From positions 1 to 33,750 of the forward strand of contig JASLCM010000265.1 of the NCBI GenBank assembly GCA_030151845.1: a stretch of DNA of 33,750 nt, in the 5' to 3' direction. Below, piece by piece: positions 31,205 through 33,750 of the stretch. The notes under the pieces are model-generated. The model was not told the origin of the DNA, searched no databases, and saw nothing but the letters and a program-made list of their open reading frames with translations. The first letter of the stretch is position 1, and every line of letters begins with the position of its first letter. The translations under genes were made by a program, and so were the position numbers. This DNA is from Bacteroides sp. Lineage in GTDB: Bacteria; Bacteroidota; Bacteroidia; Bacteroidales; Bacteroidaceae.

Positions 31205-32202
31205 ACGTTACTTATAAAAACAAATACTAAACTTACAGTAGAACAGATAAAAAAGATATTTGATGCTCTGTTTTTAGTTAAAACAAACAAATGTCCACTA
31301 AGAAAGCTAACCGCAATAAAGAGCAGAGGCATTATTTCATTGAAAAGTATCGGGTTTACTAGTAAAATAAGAAAGAGAACACTACTAATAATAACTAGAA
31401 AGTTAAGGAAGGCTCTTGTTCTTATTTTATCCTGATAACTGGTCATAAAGAAATGAATACTACTTACAAGATAGAGTATAAGAAGTAAACTAATACTCAG
31501 TAAAGAGGAGAACGTTAGGTTTATTAATGTCGTTTCAATTTGAAAAGAGTTTATGAGCGCTATAAATGGCGCCTTGAAAATCCACATCTCCTCGTAAAAG
31601 AAAGCATGACTAAACAGGAACCAATAAGGTACAAAAAGACCAATAAGACCTGCAAAAAAACTTTTTGCTGTTAATGATTGAAACTGATAGGCTCCAAGTA
31701 GATAAATAGGTATGAGAAAGAAAAGCTGTGGAACGAGGATCGTTCCCAGTGAGAGAAAAAAAAGCGCAAGAAAAAGATCGTTAGTTGGCCTTTGCTTTTG
31801 ATAGGAATTAAATAAGATATGGAGAGAGAATACAAAGATTAAACTAGCGATAGAGCCCCTAGAGAGAGGATACAATTGTGGACAAGCTAACACAAAAAGT
31901 ATAAAAAAGGAGGCCTGTACGCTTGCGCGAACCCTTATTATTGTATATCGGTTATTTAATTCAATCAAAATGTAACCAACCAGTGTGTATACCAGAAAGT
32001 TAAGTATACGATTAAACTTAAAAAGAAAAGGAACTTGATGTTCCAGATAGCTCCAAAGAGGATAGGAAAAGTCTGCTTGGGGCTCCTCTAAAAGAAAAAA
32101 AGAGAGCACCCCCCAACACCCAATCGCAAGAATGGATATTAGAGGTAACATGTTTCTACTTAATCTTTTCTTTTGCTCTATGGTGCTGTTGTGGTTGCTC
32201 AT
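31180..32202 (-). CDS. Uncharacterised polytopic membrane protein
   Basis: I do not recognise a characterised family. The 340 residues are almost entirely hydrophobic, with about ten likely membrane segments. The N-terminus SNHNSTIEQKKRLSRN is polar and basic, and there is a conserved-looking loop LACPQLYPLSRGSIASLIFV near residue 108. Similar proteins next to purD occur in Bacteroidales as far as I recall, without function. No catalytic motif or transporter signature is visible. Its start overlaps purD by 4 nt (ATGA) and its end overlaps the YqaA-like gene by 25 nt, so it is firmly part of this transcript. It is a real gene by coupling and length. Confidence 0.8.
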   Translation of the reverse strand: MSNHNSTIEQKKRLSRNMLPLISILAIGCWGVLSFFLLEEPQADFSYPLWSYLEHQVPFLFKFNRILNFLVYTLVGYILIELNNRYTIIRVRASVQASFFILFVLACPQLYPLSRGSIASLIFVFSLHILFNSYQKQRPTNDLFLALFFLSLGTILVPQLFFLIPIYLLGAYQFQSLTAKSFFAGLIGLFVPYWFLFSHAFFYEEMWIFKAPFIALINSFQIETTLINLTFSSLLSISLLLILYLVSSIHFFMTSYQDKIRTRAFLNFLVIISSVLFLILLVNPILFNEIMPLLFIAVSFLSGHLFVLTKNRASNIFFICSTVSLVFVFISNVWTLLYNS

Positions 32203-33473
32203 AAATCGAAACCAATGTCTTTTCTATAATATTTTCCAGAATACTCAACCTTGTCTATTGTCTTATAACATTGGTTTAATGCTTCAGCCATATTATCACC
32301 AAAAGCTGAAACAGCAAGGACACGCCCTCCATTAGTTACAACACTCTCTTCTCTGAGCTTTGTACCTGCGTGAAAAATTAGGGTGTTAGAGTCTGCTTCG
32401 GTCTCTAATCCTTTAATAGGAAAACCTTTTTCATAAGATTCAGGATAGCCCCCACTAACAAGAATAACGCTTGTTACGGTTCGTTTATCTAAAATCATTT
32501 CGATGTCATTTAGATTTCCATTAACCACTCCTTCAAAGAGCTCTACTAAGTCTGATTGGATACGTGGAACAACACTCTCTGTCTCTGGATCACCCATTCT
32601 TACATTATATTCTATAACCATTGGCTCATCTTTTACCTTGATGAGCCCAATAAAGATAAATCCTTTATAGATGATACCCTCTTTTTTTATTCCCTCTATG
32701 GTAGGTTCTACTACCTGTTTAATGATTTTATCGTAGAACTGTTCTGTCACGAAAGGAACGGGGCTAACACTTCCCATCCCTCCAGTGTTTAAACCTGTAT
32801 CTCCTTCACCTATTCGTTTATAATCCTTGGCTATAGGAAGTACTTTGTATTGATTCCCATCTGTTAAAACAAAGACAGAACACTCAATTCCTGATAGGAA
32901 TTCCTCTATTACCACCGTGTTGCTAGCTTCGCCAAACTGTCCAGCCAACATCTCTTTTAGTGAAGAGATAGCCTCTTCTAGAGTAGGAAGTATGAGGACA
33001 CCTTTTCCAGCACACAGTCCATCAGCCTTTAAAACATAAGGTGCTTCTAGACTTTTTAAGAAGTCAATACCCTCTTCAATGTTATTAGCTGTAATAGTTT
33101 TATACTTAGCGGTTGGTATCTCATTTCTCTGCATGAAGGCTTTGGCAAACTCCTTACTTCCTTCTAGCTGAGCACCTAGCTTGGAAGGGCCAATAACATG
33201 AACATGCTTTGTCTCTTTATCTTTGGTAAAAAAGTCATAAATTCCTTTTACTAATGGGGCTTCAGGACCCACTACAATCATAGAGATATTATTGCTTAAG
33301 ACAACCTTTTTAATAGCCTCAAAGTCTTCAATGTCTAGGTCTATGTTTTTACCTAGAGTTAAAGTCCCTGCATTACCTGGTGCAATAAACAATTTATTTA
33401 CTCGTTTGCTTTGTGCTATTTTCCAAGCTAGTGTATGCTCGCGGCCACCTGAGCCAAGTAATAATAGATTCAT
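32199..33473 (-). CDS. purD: Phosphoribosylamine-glycine ligase (GAR synthetase)
   Basis: PurD joins phosphoribosylamine and glycine with ATP, the second step of de novo purine synthesis. The 424-residue length is normal. The start MNLLLLGSGGREHTLAWKIA, VVGPEAPLVKGI near residue 72, GPSKLGAQLEGSKEFAKAFM near 96, and the ATP-grasp core KADGLCAGKGV and FEGVVNGNL are all typical. The signature RMGDPETESVVPR (PGDPEXQ-type in others) is near residue 294. No key residue is missing. It lies 9 nt after the S9 peptidase gene and overlaps the next membrane protein gene by 4 nt; other purine genes are not in the window apart from apt. Confidence 0.97.
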   Translation of the reverse strand: MNLLLLGSGGREHTLAWKIAQSKRVNKLFIAPGNAGTLTLGKNIDLDIEDFEAIKKVVLSNNISMIVVGPEAPLVKGIYDFFTKDKETKHVHVIGPSKLGAQLEGSKEFAKAFMQRNEIPTAKYKTITANNIEEGIDFLKSLEAPYVLKADGLCAGKGVLILPTLEEAISSLKEMLAGQFGEASNTVVIEEFLSGIECSVFVLTDGNQYKVLPIAKDYKRIGEGDTGLNTGGMGSVSPVPFVTEQFYDKIIKQVVEPTIEGIKKEGIIYKGFIFIGLIKVKDEPMVIEYNVRMGDPETESVVPRIQSDLVELFEGVVNGNLNDIEMILDKRTVTSVILVSGGYPESYEKGFPIKGLETEADSNTLIFHAGTKLREESVVTNGGRVLAVSAFGDNMAEALNQCYKTIDKVEYSGKYYRKDIGFDL

Positions 33474-33482
33474 TTCTTTAGA

Positions 33483-33750
33483 TTATAAATAGTCCTTAAA
33501 ATATTGTGTAATTTTGTGATGTAAATGAACACGATCTCTGCCTCTTACATTGTGTTTGTGATTTGGGTATATAAAGAGGTCAGGATAAGTACGTGCTTTA
33601 ATACATGCCTGAATAAAAGAGAGAGTATGTTGCGGTACGCATGTAGAGTCATGGTCGTCATGGATCAGCAGTAGGTGCCCTTTTAATTGAGGGGCTAAGT
33701 TACAAAGATTTGTTTTCTCATACCCTTCAGGATTAGTCTGTGGAGTATCC
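33483..33750 (-). CDS. S9-family (prolyl oligopeptidase/DPP4-like) peptidase, C-terminal end (cut by window edge)
   Basis: The minus strand carries an open frame from the right edge to a TAA at 33485-33483, giving the last 88 or so residues. It contains LLLIHDDHDSTCVP with the triad aspartate and YPNHKHNV with the triad histidine, then HLHHKITQYFKDYL. This is the end of an S9 alpha/beta-hydrolase peptidase of the DPP4/prolyl tripeptidyl peptidase group. The nucleophile serine (GxSxGG) lies outside the window. An oddity is HDDHD where most relatives have HG.DD; I confirmed the codon as GAC. It is first in the visible purD run. Confidence 0.82.
   Translation of the reverse strand, partial: DTPQTNPEGYEKTNLCNLAPQLKGHLLLIHDDHDSTCVPQHTLSFIQACIKARTYPDLFIYPNHKHNVRGRDRVHLHHKITQYFKDYL

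Noticed and set aside
1..33750. Search for CRISPR arrays, insertion sequences, phage or defence genes, rRNA and tRNA
   Set aside because: No regularly spaced repeats, transposase, integrase, terminal inverted repeats or clover-leaf sequences were seen by eye; a tRNAscan or IS search could still reveal small elements.

Overview
The window looks like a chromosomal segment of a low-GC (roughly 40% by eye), anaerobic-type Bacteroidota, most likely of the order Bacteroidales. Three things point there. The gene families are typical of the group: fused SpmA/SpmB, S46 dipeptidyl-peptidase, DUF2723, DUF2851, DUF4348, WbqC-like, and tandem signal peptidases. Start codons lack Shine-Dalgarno sequences. 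At least ten gene starts are preceded, 15-38 nt upstream, by an exact match to the Bacteroidota -7 promoter element TAnnTTTG. I cannot fix the genus. There is no mobile element, CRISPR array, rRNA or tRNA gene that I can see; this is compact housekeeping chromosome.

Layout. Bases 1-4553 (minus strand) run spmAB-like > ybeY > mnmG > apt > uvrC (uvrC is cut by the left edge). Between mnmG and apt lies a perfect 16-bp parS centromere site (972-987), which suggests the segment is close to the replication origin. Bases 4717-10756 (plus) hold ruvB, a polysaccharide flippase, a DUF389 membrane protein and a DPP7-type S46 peptidase in one tight row. Bases 10760-16171 (minus) hold an EamA transporter, a DEAD-box RNA helicase, a lipoprotein-like tyrosine-phosphatase homologue with a degraded active-site loop, and a PfkB kinase / single-domain SIS isomerase pair. 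A roughly 350-base hairpin-rich gap precedes a plus-strand M16 peptidase (16524-17744).

Bases 17735-21512 (minus) form the run dapB > lepB > lepB-like pseudoenzyme > WbqC-like. From a shared, overlapping divergent promoter region the plus-strand DUF2851 gene is read, followed by a DUF4348 gene. Bases 23427-28331 (minus) are a DUF2723 O-mannosyltransferase-like membrane protein > polysaccharide deacetylase > queG. Bases 28437-33750 (minus) are S9 peptidase (cut by the right edge) > purD > unknown membrane protein > YqaA/DedA-type protein > mnmD > znuA-like > znuC-like.

Themes. Three genes modify the tRNA wobble base (mnmG, mnmD, queG). Several serve the envelope and secretion (flippase, API-like isomerase, WbqC-like, two LepB homologues, deacetylase, DUF2723). 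Two secreted or periplasmic type peptidases (S46, S9) fit a peptide-fermenting lifestyle. The most distinctive observations are the parS site, the second LepB homologue that lacks both catalytic residues, the phosphatase homologue lacking the CX5R arginine, and a metal-uptake operon without a permease gene. I did not find a convincing new multi-gene system.
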